Notes under the pieces: model-generated
The model's input: the letters and a program-made list of their open reading frames with translations, nothing else
Told to the model about the DNA's origin: nothing
Database searches by the model: none
Shown: positions 54,531 through 62,684 of the stretch, piece by piece
Position numbering within the stretch: position 1 is the first letter of the stretch
Layout of the letters: each line of letters opens with the position of its first letter
Made by a program: the position numbers and the translations under genes
DNA from: CALHVX01 sp051027215
GTDB lineage: Bacteria > Pseudomonadota > Gammaproteobacteria > Pseudomonadales > Azotimanducaceae
DNA length: 64,000 nt
Assembly: GCA_051027215.1 (NCBI GenBank)
Contig: JBPCXR010000046.1
Location: 1 to 64,000 of the forward strand
Direction: 5' to 3'

Positions 54531-55196
54531 ATGAGCCAGAAAGAAACCATTGCCATACTCGGCGGCACCGGCGACCTTGGAACCGGCCTTGCCATCCGTT
54601 GGTCGAAAGCTGGGCATCAGGTCGTCATCGGCTCCCGAACTCTGGAGAAGGCCCAGAACGCGGTCGCAAACCTGCAAAAGATTAGCCCTGATACACCGGC
54701 ACAAGCCATGGAAAACGGCGATGCCGCGGCCGCGGGTGACATTGTCGTCTTAACCGTCCCGGCGGATCACCAGCTTTCGACGCTGGGAGGGGTTAAGGAC
54801 AGCCTCATCGGCAAAATCCTCATCGACGTAACCGTACCGTTGGTTCCACCGAAAGTCGGCACTGTGCAGTTACCGCCGGAAGGCAGCGCGGGCAAACGGG
54901 CTCAGGACTTACTCGGCGACGAGGTGATGGTGGTCACAGCGTTTCAGAACATCGCCGCCCATCTGCTCCAACAGGATGTGGTCATCGAGTGTGACGTGCT
55001 CGTCGCGGGGAACAAAAAGGCTGCCAGAGATCGGGTGATTGAGCTCATTGAAGAAGCCGGTATGAACGGCTGGCACGCAGGGCCGATCGAAAATTCCGCA
55101 GCAGCAGAAGCTCTGACCTCAATTCTTATTCAGATCAATCGTAAACACGACATCTCCCACTCCGGCATCAGAATCGTTGGCCAGGATGACCATTGA
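54531..55196 (+). CDS. npdG: NADPH-dependent F420 reductase (Fno/NpdG)
   Basis: A 221-residue protein with a Rossmann nucleotide-binding start (IAILGGTGDLGTGLAIRWSK, then VVIGSRTLEKA) and a C-terminal part (DVTVPLVPPKVG, VVTAFQNIAAHLLQ, CDVLVAGNKKAARDRV) typical of F420H2:NADP oxidoreductases. It exchanges electrons between NADP(H) and F420. AGGA precedes the ATG. It leads a five-gene plus-strand run with cofE, cofD, cofC and a PPOX gene. It should allow F420 reduction without an F420-specific glucose-6-phosphate dehydrogenase. Confidence 0.92.
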   Translation: MSQKETIAILGGTGDLGTGLAIRWSKAGHQVVIGSRTLEKAQNAVANLQKISPDTPAQAMENGDAAAAGDIVVLTVPADHQLSTLGGVKDSLIGKILIDVTVPLVPPKVGTVQLPPEGSAGKRAQDLLGDEVMVVTAFQNIAAHLLQQDVVIECDVLVAGNKKAARDRVIELIEEAGMNGWHAGPIENSAAAEALTSILIQINRKHDISHSGIRIVGQDDH

Positions 55197-55222
55197 TCGC
55201 TACCTCGTGCTGAGGAGATAGC

Positions 55223-55984
55223 GTGACACGATTTGAAACCTTTGCAGTCGCAGGCATGCCCATGGTCATGCCTGGCGACGACTTACCGGCGCTAATTTTA
55301 CAAACCCTAGCTACAGCCGGAGAACAGCTTATCGATGGCGATGTAGTCTGCGTTGCGCAGAAAATCGTCTCCAAGGCAGAGAACCAACTGGTGCCATTGG
55401 CCTCTGTTACCCCCAGCGTTGCAGCGCTGAAACTCGCGCAGCAAACTGACAAGGACCCGCGCCTAGTTGAGTTGGTTCTGCAAGAAAGCGATGAAGTGCT
55501 GCGGCATAAGCTTGGGGTGCTGATCGTTCGGCACCGCCTCGGCATCGTTGGCGCCAACGCAGGTATCGATCAATCCAATGTTGATCACGGTGACGGTGAA
55601 GTAGCGCTACTGCTACCCAAGGACCCGGATGCCTCAGCAGCCCGAATTCGCCGCGCACTGGAAACAGCATGCAACGTACGCCTGGGTGTTCTCATTACCG
55701 ACAGCCACAACCGACCTTGGCGAATGGGCACAGTGGGCTCGGCGATCGGCTGCGCGGGGCTTAATGTGCTGGATGATCATCGCGGTGGTGAAGACATGTA
55801 TGGCCGGGAGCTTAAGGTCACCCTGATCAACCGCGCCGATGCCCTTGCCAGCGCTGCAACCCTGGTCATGGGCGAGACTACCGAAGCTAAACCCCTGGCC
55901 ATCGTTCGCGGCTTACCCTTCGATGACCCTCAGCAGAGCGCCCGGGACATCGTCCGGCCGCTAGCGGACGACCTTTTTAGATGA
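55223..55984 (+). CDS. cofE: coenzyme F420-0:L-glutamate ligase
   Basis: A 253-residue CofE, which adds glutamate residues to F420-0 with GTP. Typical blocks are DGDVVCVAQKIVSKAENQLV near residue 40, IVGANAGIDQSNVDHGDGEV near 112, VLITDSHNRPWRMGTVGSAIG near 155, and MGETTEAKPLAIVRG near the end. Unlike actinobacterial FbiB it has no fused nitroreductase-like domain. Starts 26 nt after npdG; GAGGAG precedes the GTG-rich leader. Full length. Confidence 0.95.
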   Translation: MTRFETFAVAGMPMVMPGDDLPALILQTLATAGEQLIDGDVVCVAQKIVSKAENQLVPLASVTPSVAALKLAQQTDKDPRLVELVLQESDEVLRHKLGVLIVRHRLGIVGANAGIDQSNVDHGDGEVALLLPKDPDASAARIRRALETACNVRLGVLITDSHNRPWRMGTVGSAIGCAGLNVLDDHRGGEDMYGRELKVTLINRADALASAATLVMGETTEAKPLAIVRGLPFDDPQQSARDIVRPLADDLFR

Positions 55985-56051
55985 GGTATGCTGCAGCTGC
56001 CAACTACTTCGTTGTGCTTCGGATCCAACCGGCACCATTTCATCGCTGACT

Positions 56052-56981
56052 ATGACTCGCTACATCGCTTTAACTGGGGGAATCGGAGGCGCCAAGTTGG
56101 CGCTGGGTTTGACTCACACGCTGACGCCAACCGAACTCATGTTGGTCGCCAACACTGGCGATGACTTCGAGCATTTCGGCCTACACATCAGCCCCGACAT
56201 CGACACTCTGACCTATACCCTGGCTGCGCTGAACAATCCTGAAGTCGGCTGGGGTCGGCACGACGAAACCTGGAACTTCATGGCCGCGTTGACCGAGCTC
56301 GGAGGAGAAACCTGGTTCAACCTCGGAGACCGCGACTTGGCTTTGCATCACCTGCGTACCCAGATGCTCGGTAGTGGTTTAGCATTGAGCGATATCACCG
56401 GTGCCATCTGCCAACAACTCGGCATTCAGTACCCTGTTGTGCCCATGAGTGATCAACCGGTCCGCACCATGGTCGCTACCAAAGATGGCGAGCTGAGCTT
56501 TCAACACTATTTCGTTCGCGAACGCTGTAAGCCTCGAGTCAGCGGATTTCGCTTTGCCGGCATTGAAGAAGCAAGCCCAGCGCCAGAATTCCTAGCCGCC
56601 CTTGCCGAAGCTCATGGGGTCATTATTTGTCCATCGAACCCCTTTGTCTCCATCGACCCCATCTTGAATTTGGCTGGAGTTCGCGATGCGCTGAAAGCAA
56701 GCCCAGCCAAAGTTATCGCCGTCTCGCCCATCGTTGGTGGCAATGCCATCAAAGGTCCAACCGCTAAGATCATGCGTGAGCTCAATCTCGCGTCCATGGC
56801 TGACGAGGTCGCCGATCACTACGGAGACATACTCGATGGTTACGTACTCGACGAGCTCGACAAATTTCTCGATGGCCGCTTGAACATACCCACTCATGTC
56901 ACGCAAACCGTCATGCAGACACTGGACGATCGCATCGACCTCGCCAAACACTGCGTCGACTTTATCGATCAATTGCACTGA
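56052..56981 (+). CDS. cofD: 2-phospho-L-lactate transferase
   Basis: A 309-residue CofD/FbiA, which transfers a phospholactyl-type moiety from a GDP/GPP-activated donor to Fo. The opening YIALTGGIGGAKLALGLTHT, then VANTGDDFEHFGLHISPDIDT, WFNLGDRDLALHHLRTQ and VIICPSNPFVSIDPILNLAGV are characteristic. Its stop overlaps the cofC start (TGATG). The donor (phospholactate, PEP or 3-phosphoglycerate) depends on CofC. Confidence 0.95.
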   Translation: MTRYIALTGGIGGAKLALGLTHTLTPTELMLVANTGDDFEHFGLHISPDIDTLTYTLAALNNPEVGWGRHDETWNFMAALTELGGETWFNLGDRDLALHHLRTQMLGSGLALSDITGAICQQLGIQYPVVPMSDQPVRTMVATKDGELSFQHYFVRERCKPRVSGFRFAGIEEASPAPEFLAALAEAHGVIICPSNPFVSIDPILNLAGVRDALKASPAKVIAVSPIVGGNAIKGPTAKIMRELNLASMADEVADHYGDILDGYVLDELDKFLDGRLNIPTHVTQTVMQTLDDRIDLAKHCVDFIDQLH

Positions 56982-57598
56982 TGTGGGCGCTTGTGCCCTT
57001 AAAGCTTCTGGCCCACGCCAAACAGCGGCTGGCACCCGAACTAAACCCCCAGCAACGGCAACAACTGGTGCTAGCCATGGCCGCAGATGTTCTGGAAGCA
57101 GTGCGCACTAGCCAAAGGATCGATCACATTCTTCTCATATCCCGCAACGCTGAGGCCAAAGCGTTGGCGCGAGACTGTGACGCCGAGATATTCGCCGAAA
57201 CCGAAGAGGCCGATCTTCCGCAAGCGCTGGTTCAGGCCATCGCCTATGCTAGTAATCGCAATGCTTCCGGGGTCTGCATCATTCCTGCAGACGCCCCCCT
57301 GATTCACGCCAGCGACGTCGATCAGCTATTGTGCGACCATCAGGTCTGCAGCGTAGTGCCAGACGCTCAGTTCAGCGGCACCAACGCCCTGGTGCTGACG
57401 CCGCCGCAAGTGTTGGAACCGATTTTCGACGGCCGCAGTTTTGTACCGCACATACAGGCAGCCGTGGCTAGTGGGTTGCCGGTAAGAGTATTCGCAACGC
57501 CGCGCTTTAGTCTAGATATCGATACACCCGAAGACCTGCAAACACTGCAAGACAGCCAAGCAGACACCCACGCCAAAGCCTATTTAGGTAGCGTGTAG
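56981..57598 (+). CDS. cofC: CofC guanylyltransferase of F420 synthesis
   Basis: A 205-residue nucleotidyltransferase of the CofC/FbiD family. ALVPLKLLAHAKQRLAPELN is the nucleotide-binding start; GVCIIPADAPLIHASDVDQLL holds metal and substrate residues, followed by TNALVLTPPQ and DIDTPEDLQTL. It guanylates 2-phospholactate, PEP or 3-phosphoglycerate depending on species; some proteobacteria prefer 3-phosphoglycerate. Which applies here cannot be read without alignment. Overlaps cofD by 1 nt. Confidence 0.93.
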   Translation: MWALVPLKLLAHAKQRLAPELNPQQRQQLVLAMAADVLEAVRTSQRIDHILLISRNAEAKALARDCDAEIFAETEEADLPQALVQAIAYASNRNASGVCIIPADAPLIHASDVDQLLCDHQVCSVVPDAQFSGTNALVLTPPQVLEPIFDGRSFVPHIQAAVASGLPVRVFATPRFSLDIDTPEDLQTLQDSQADTHAKAYLGSV

Positions 57599-57630
57599 CG
57601 CTAAGCGCGGCCATGAAGGAGGAGCACTAG

Positions 57631-58038
57631 ATGGCATTTACCGAAGCAGAACAGCAGTTTTTAACCGATCATCGCTGGGCTGTTCTCACCACCCTGCGCG
57701 GTGATGGAACACCCGTCAGCTCAATGGTTGCATTCGCGCGAGACGGCGACAGCTTTGTGGTCAGCACGCCGGGTATGACTTACAAGCGGCGCAGCGTTGA
57801 GAACGACGATCGGGTCAACTTGTGCGTGATCAGCAACGCCGAGCCATTCAACTTCGTCACCGTGGAAGGCACAGCCAAGATCGTGACCGACGATCTTGAG
57901 CGCCAGACTCGCCTGGTGTTCGCCAATATTGAGGGTACCGGCTTTGAGTTACCGGAGGACCTGCCTGGCTGGCTCGCCAAACAGCAGCGCGTCATTTTGC
58001 AAATCCAGCCGCAGCGCAGCCACAGCGTAATTCGCTAG
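57631..58038 (+). CDS. PPOX-class F420-binding protein
   Basis: A 135-residue split-barrel protein of the pyridoxamine-5'-phosphate-oxidase-like group, class F420-dependent. FLTDHRWAVLTTLRGDGTPVSSMVAF, FVVSTPGMTYKRRSVENDDRV and FVTVEGTAKIVTDDLERQT are typical. Members reduce or bind quinones, biliverdin or other substrates using F420H2. It has a strong AAGGAGGAG before the ATG, suggesting high expression, and is last in the F420 run. Confidence 0.9.
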   Translation: MAFTEAEQQFLTDHRWAVLTTLRGDGTPVSSMVAFARDGDSFVVSTPGMTYKRRSVENDDRVNLCVISNAEPFNFVTVEGTAKIVTDDLERQTRLVFANIEGTGFELPEDLPGWLAKQQRVILQIQPQRSHSVIR

Positions 58039-58046
58039 CACCAGCG

Positions 58047-58070
58047 GGTTCCCCCATTTCGGCGGGGCTT
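58047..58070. terminator. possible bidirectional terminator
   Basis: CCCC at 58051-58054 pairs with GGGG at 58064-58067 around a 9-nt loop, with CTTT following. It lies between convergent genes in a 37-nt gap. Short stem, so weak. Confidence 0.35.
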
Positions 58071-58075
58071 TCCGT

Positions 58076-58495
58076 TCAATCGGACTGGACCCGGGTGCCC
58101 CTTGCTGTCAGCTGATGTCGCTGGATCTTCCACTCGCCGTTGATGCGTGCCATCTCCGTATTGTAGGTAGCCCACAGGGTCAATGTGGTATCGGGCTGGT
58201 CGATTAGGTAGTGCAGCGCCTGGACATCGCTGCGAGTAACAGCACGATCACCATCGATGGTAGCGAACTGAGGGCCCAACATGTGCTGGGTCGGCCCATA
58301 CTTTTCTAACGCCTCGATCACATAGCTGACCCAGGCATCGACGCCATGGATGGGGTCAGGACCGAAGTCCAACACCTCAACGTCATCAGCGAAGCATGCG
58401 CGGTAGCGATCAAAATCTCGTTCGTCCACCCCAGCAGCGTAGTTCAGCATCACGTCCTGTAGTGCAATGCGATCAGCAACGTAGTCGTTAGCCAT
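58076..58495 (-). CDS. NTF2/SnoaL-fold protein
   Basis: A 139-residue protein of the SnoaL-like/nuclear-transport-factor-2 fold. DRIALQDVMLNYAAGVDERDFDRYRACFADDVEVLDFG is the usual opening, with RSDVQALHYLIDQPDTTLTLWATYNTEMARINGEWKI after it; key pieces are YAAGVDERD and FADDVE. These proteins are hydroxysteroid isomerases, dehydratases or hydrolases in catabolic clusters; the substrate is unknown. Second of a pair with the gene at 58520. Confidence 0.85.
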   Translation of the reverse strand: MANDYVADRIALQDVMLNYAAGVDERDFDRYRACFADDVEVLDFGPDPIHGVDAWVSYVIEALEKYGPTQHMLGPQFATIDGDRAVTRSDVQALHYLIDQPDTTLTLWATYNTEMARINGEWKIQRHQLTARGTRVQSD

Positions 58496-58519
58496 GTTCA
58501 GTTCCTCGAGTTTTTGATT

Positions 58520-58993
58520 TTACGATGCCACCGCGACCAACGCGTAAGGCGCGTTTTCTTCGACCTCACAGTAGAGGCTGGCAATCAGCCATTCACCGCC
58601 CTGGTAAAGATAACGTTCGCGGTACCAACCGATGATTCGGTTATAGCGCACTTCACCGTCGTCAACGTTGGCTGTGTGTAGCATCAACAACCGCCAGTGC
58701 CCTTGTGCCTCGTCACCGTTGACGTTGATCTGGGGATTAAAAACGTTGTGCGCAGAATTGCGAATAGTTCCGCTAGCGCGCAGTGCGCTCATATAGGCTT
58801 CGATCTGAGGCCAGCCCTCCGCCCGAGTAATACCGGATGCCTCCCATACAGCATCTGCCGTGAACAGCGGTCGCAGCAATGCTGGGTCATGGTCGGCGTC
58901 GCAAGCGGCACAATAGCGCGCTTTCAGCTGCTTTATGGCCTCGATGGCTTCCAACCGCCGAATCCGTTCCGCGAGATCCTGATCAGCCACCAT
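58520..58993 (-). CDS. NTF2/SnoaL-fold protein
   Basis: A 157-residue SnoaL-like protein. EAIKQLKARYCAACDADHDPALLRPLF near residue 20, then TADAVWEASG and the C-terminal RERYLYQGGEWLIASLYCEVEE show the NTF2 fold. It precedes a similar gene by 24 nt and they are probably co-transcribed. No signal peptide. Substrate unknown; polyketide- or steroid-like compounds are usual in this family. Confidence 0.85.
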   Translation of the reverse strand: MVADQDLAERIRRLEAIEAIKQLKARYCAACDADHDPALLRPLFTADAVWEASGITRAEGWPQIEAYMSALRASGTIRNSAHNVFNPQINVNGDEAQGHWRLLMLHTANVDDGEVRYNRIIGWYRERYLYQGGEWLIASLYCEVEENAPYALVAVAS

Positions 58994-59057
58994 CCCCCCT
59001 GAAGACCTGGCCTATTACTGGCAAAATCATACCCTCTACAACCTGGGAGCGGGCACA

Positions 59058-59417
59058 ATGACCGACAAGCAAGGCAAAAAATTGATCCTCATGGGGCTGG
59101 TTGAGCCCAAGAGCGATGATCTGGTTGAGGCGTTCAACAGCTGGTATCTCGGCAACCATGTCGAAGACACCTACAATTGTCCTGTTATCAAATCCGTCCG
59201 CAGCTTCCGTGCAGTGCGCGGGTTTCTCGGCGAAGCGCCGGCACAGTTCCTAACCATCTATGAGTTCGAAGGTGAAGACGCCGAGGCTGCCGAAGCCGCA
59301 TTAGGCGCCTACCAAAGCGACCCAAACGGCTGGGCAGAACGACAACCGAACAACGATTCTATGGCCGTCGTGGGTGCAGGTTGGTACGAAGAGGCCATAG
59401 CGTTCGGAGTGGACTAG
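59058..59417 (+). CDS. EthD/dimeric alpha-beta barrel-like protein
   Basis: A 119-residue protein: LILMGLVEPKSDDLVEAFNSWYLGNHVED resembles the start of EthD-like ferredoxin-fold proteins, as does FLTIYEFEGEDAEAAEAALGAY. EthD-like proteins assist oxygenases in catabolic loci. Family assignment is tentative. Divergent from the SnoaL pair. A 4-nt gap separates it from the convergent MFS gene. Confidence 0.6.
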   Translation: MTDKQGKKLILMGLVEPKSDDLVEAFNSWYLGNHVEDTYNCPVIKSVRSFRAVRGFLGEAPAQFLTIYEFEGEDAEAAEAALGAYQSDPNGWAERQPNNDSMAVVGAGWYEEAIAFGVD

Positions 59418-59421
59418 CGCT

Positions 59422-60666
59422 CTACGCACCGGCCGCAGCATTACGCAGGCGCGTCTTTTCTGCGCTTGGCAGAAACCATATGGCAATAGCTGCTGGAATC
59501 AGCAGCGCCGCCAGCAGTGGCCAGGCTGGGTCATAGCTACCCGCTTGATCTCGGACCCGTGCTGCCCACCAGGGTCCGACAGCGGCAAGCATCGTGAACG
59601 GGCCTACTAAACCCATGACTCGTCCAAAAGCCAAGGTCCCGAAGCGGGTACTAATGATCGCCCCGAGCAACGGCAGAAAGCCGCCTGCCGCTGCGCCCAA
59701 CAGTGAGGCAACGAGCATTAGACGCAAGAAGCTCAGTGGTCCGGCCATCTGCACTAGGGCAGCGAAGCAGACCAAAATGGCGACGAGAAACAACCAGCGA
59801 TGGTCGACACGATCCGACAGGCTACCGAAGAACACTTTTGCCACGATCATGGTGAGAGACAAAGCAGAAACAAGATAGGCGCCATTTTTAGCGCTGATGG
59901 CCTGGTCGGAGGCATATGGGCCAAGATTTTGCTGAGCCCCGCCAAACGCTATCGCCAGGGGCACGAAGGCGCAGACAATCATCCAGAAAGTCGGGCTGCG
60001 CAACAGCTGGGCGGTGGTCCAATCCGCGTCCGCGGCAACCGGCTGCGCGGTCGGCGCTGCGGCCTCAGCGCTCAACCCTGCGGCAGCCGGAGAGTTGCGT
60101 ATGACCAGCCAGACCAGCGGCACCACAGACAACAGCACCAACCCAGCCAGCCACAAAGATGCCTCGCGCCAGCCCACTGCATCCAGCAGTTGGGTAAATA
60201 CAATGGGTAGCACGAAGCCGCCGATCGAAGTCCCAACGGTCACCAACCCCAGCGCTAAGCCACGATTGCGATTAAACCACCGGGCTGCCAACGTTTGCGC
60301 AGCCAACGGTCCAGCTAATAGCAATCCGCCCACCATGAAGGTCGCGAACAAGAACTGAATCTGCCAAATCTGCTGGGTAACGCTGGTCAATGCCAGTGAC
60401 ACTGCCAGACAACAGGCACCGGCAATGATCAGCCCGCGCATGCTCAGCTGATCCATAGCTCGACCGGCAAGCGGAGAAAGCAGCCCAAGGGTTAGCTGCA
60501 AGCCAACGAAGATTAGCAGCACCCGGCTGCGGCCCACACTGAACTCTGCCACCAATGGCTCAATCCAGAAGGTGAAACTGTAGATGCCAATGCCGAAAGT
60601 AACGGCTTGGAACAGCATGGACACCGCCAGCACATTCCAGCCGTGGTACCAAGGCGTAGGCAACAA
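59422..60666 (-). CDS. MFS transporter (monocarboxylate/OFA-like)
   Basis: A 414-residue MFS permease with 12 predicted helices. WYHGWNVLAVSMLFQAVTFGIGIYSF at the N-terminus and RWFNRNRGLALGLVTVGTSIGGF near residue 130 resemble monocarboxylate/oxalate:formate-type transporters. It begins 1 nt after the stop of the upstream PQQ-propeller gene, with a TTG start at 60666 and no ATG before the first helix. Substrate unknown; an acid released by the local enzymes is plausible. Confidence 0.88.
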   Translation of the reverse strand: MLPTPWYHGWNVLAVSMLFQAVTFGIGIYSFTFWIEPLVAEFSVGRSRVLLIFVGLQLTLGLLSPLAGRAMDQLSMRGLIIAGACCLAVSLALTSVTQQIWQIQFLFATFMVGGLLLAGPLAAQTLAARWFNRNRGLALGLVTVGTSIGGFVLPIVFTQLLDAVGWREASLWLAGLVLLSVVPLVWLVIRNSPAAAGLSAEAAAPTAQPVAADADWTTAQLLRSPTFWMIVCAFVPLAIAFGGAQQNLGPYASDQAISAKNGAYLVSALSLTMIVAKVFFGSLSDRVDHRWLFLVAILVCFAALVQMAGPLSFLRLMLVASLLGAAAGGFLPLLGAIISTRFGTLAFGRVMGLVGPFTMLAAVGPWWAARVRDQAGSYDPAWPLLAALLIPAAIAIWFLPSAEKTRLRNAAAGA

Positions 60667-60667
60667 T

Positions 60668-62578
60668 CTACTCAGCCTTAGGGCTCAGAACCAACAACAA
60701 GTTTCCGGGCATGTGGTTGTAGATTCCATAACCAGAACTCAAGTAAACCCGGCCGTCCTGAATCACGGGGCCTGCGGCGCCACCAAACGAACCGCCCGTA
60801 GCTGATTCACCGTTCACCGTGCCAAATTCCGTAGCGGTGTCTAACTGGTAGAGTTGTTCACCATCTTCTGCGCGGTAAACACGCAACACACCATCCATGC
60901 CACCGGCATAGACTAAGTCCGCTGCAGTGGTTATGGCTTGAGAAACGCCTGGATGACAAAAGGTCCGGCCATTGCAGACATCTGGTGCCGGTGCATACCA
61001 CAGCGATTTTCCGGTGCTGATGTCTAGTGCATGTACACCGGGCCGGTCTGGGTTGTCGTAGCTTCGGCCGTCCGCCATATCGCTTATTGGCACAAACAAG
61101 CGGCCATCGGCGGCTGCCATACCAAAGTGCACGCCGCCCTGAATACCACCGCGACCGACCCGCGTCTGCCACACCAAATCGCCGCTGTCAGGATCCAACG
61201 CATGCACCAGCCCAGACTTCTGCCCGCCGAGCACCAGCTGACGGCCGTCATCTCCAGTGGCCAATATGGTCGCGGCACCAAAGTCAAAGTCAGGCCCGTT
61301 TTCTGGCGGACAGCTGGCCGGTCGATCTGTATCGCACGCAGTGTTCCAGACATCGTTGGCCGTCGCCTGGAACGACCACTGCACGGCGCCGGTGGCTAAA
61401 TCCATCGCGATTATGGCATCGCTGGTGAGCGTCGCCGGTGACGACATGTTTTCGCCGGTCCCCACATACAGCTGCCCACGCTCGGCGTCGATTGCGGGGC
61501 TATTCCAAATCACCGCTCCTGACGGTCCATACATTGGCGTGCCGGCGCTATTGTTGCGCTGCACAGTCGGTGTTTGCTCAATGGTGTAGGTTTTCCAGCG
61601 TTGCGCCCCGCTATCTGCGTCCAAGGCGACCACTGAGCCTCTGAATGTGCAGCATTGATAAGTCGGATCAATAGCCAGGCTCACTTCCAAGGACGAGACT
61701 GGCACATATAGTGTCTGCTCATGTAGCGTCGGGGTAGCGGTGATGGTGGCGTTCGGGTGATCGTCTGCGCGCACACGAAAATGCAACTCGCCTGTTGCTG
61801 CATCAAGGCCGTAGACATTGCCGAGCACGTCGCCAAAATACAGGCGCGGGGTGCTCTCGGCATCCTCCGGATCAACAGCTGACAGGGCAAACCCCGTGCG
61901 CACTTCAGCGGCCGCTTCATAGCGCCATACCTGGCAACCGCTGGTCTGCTGTAACGCATAGACACTGCCACCGTGGCTGCCTACAAACATCAGACCGCCC
62001 GCAAGCATTGGCTGCGAACGGGCTCGATTAGCGCCTGGAAAAGCCAGCGCCCACTCGGGTTCCAAGGCTCCAACATTGGCGCTGTCAACTGCAGCGGTCG
62101 CCGCATCGATCGCTCGGCCATTGCCCGGCACCAGGCCCCAATTTTGCGGACTGGCCACTGCTCCCAGCCCCGGGCCAACCGAAGCGTCGCACGCGGGTAA
62201 ATCCGCAGAGACCGCAGTGCCCAATGGCCGACCTCCGATGTATTCGGCAACTTCACGACGCTGCAGGGTGGTCAAGCTCGCCGCTTGGGTCTGCATGAGG
62301 CCGTCAGTGAGGGTGCCGAGAATCGCCTCGGGGGTCATTAGCCCCAACATATCCTGGTGCGGCGCTTTCTTGACCTGCCCTTCGTGGCAACTCGCACAAG
62401 CCTGTTGATAGTGCGCTTTGCCCGGCAACGCCTCGCGCGCTAAGCGCTGCTCCATGATTACCTGCATGCTGCTCTCTGGCGCTTCGGTAGAACTGCAAGC
62501 GCCAACGCTCAAGGTGCCCGTCAGCACAAGCAGGTAAGCGCCTGCGCGGCGAATGCCCCGCCAATACGTCAATCCCAT
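60668..62578 (-). CDS. cytochrome c-PQQ beta-propeller lipoprotein
   Basis: A 636-residue lipoprotein (lipobox SVGAC). Residues about 50-115 form a cytochrome c domain with heme motif CASCHEG. From about 130 there are PQQ-type propeller repeats with the W-motif blocks WALAFPGANRARSQPMLAGG, VYALQQTSGCQVWRY, VVALDADSGAQRWKTY, LVHALDPDSGDLVWQT and GVHALDISTGKSLWY. This is the quinohaemoprotein/polyvinyl-alcohol-dehydrogenase-like layout; probably an alcohol dehydrogenase facing the periplasm. GGGGGAG precedes the ATG. The MFS gene follows. Confidence 0.9.
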   Translation of the reverse strand: MGLTYWRGIRRAGAYLLVLTGTLSVGACSSTEAPESSMQVIMEQRLAREALPGKAHYQQACASCHEGQVKKAPHQDMLGLMTPEAILGTLTDGLMQTQAASLTTLQRREVAEYIGGRPLGTAVSADLPACDASVGPGLGAVASPQNWGLVPGNGRAIDAATAAVDSANVGALEPEWALAFPGANRARSQPMLAGGLMFVGSHGGSVYALQQTSGCQVWRYEAAAEVRTGFALSAVDPEDAESTPRLYFGDVLGNVYGLDAATGELHFRVRADDHPNATITATPTLHEQTLYVPVSSLEVSLAIDPTYQCCTFRGSVVALDADSGAQRWKTYTIEQTPTVQRNNSAGTPMYGPSGAVIWNSPAIDAERGQLYVGTGENMSSPATLTSDAIIAMDLATGAVQWSFQATANDVWNTACDTDRPASCPPENGPDFDFGAATILATGDDGRQLVLGGQKSGLVHALDPDSGDLVWQTRVGRGGIQGGVHFGMAAADGRLFVPISDMADGRSYDNPDRPGVHALDISTGKSLWYAPAPDVCNGRTFCHPGVSQAITTAADLVYAGGMDGVLRVYRAEDGEQLYQLDTATEFGTVNGESATGGSFGGAAGPVIQDGRVYLSSGYGIYNHMPGNLLLVLSPKAE

Positions 62579-62684
62579 TATTTTCTCCCCCTTCCGGAAA
62601 GTACTAGCCTAACGACATCGGCGGAGTTTGGCGATTTCGACGTGCACCCGCCCTTGCACTATGCGCAGCCCAGCAGGTAGCGTA

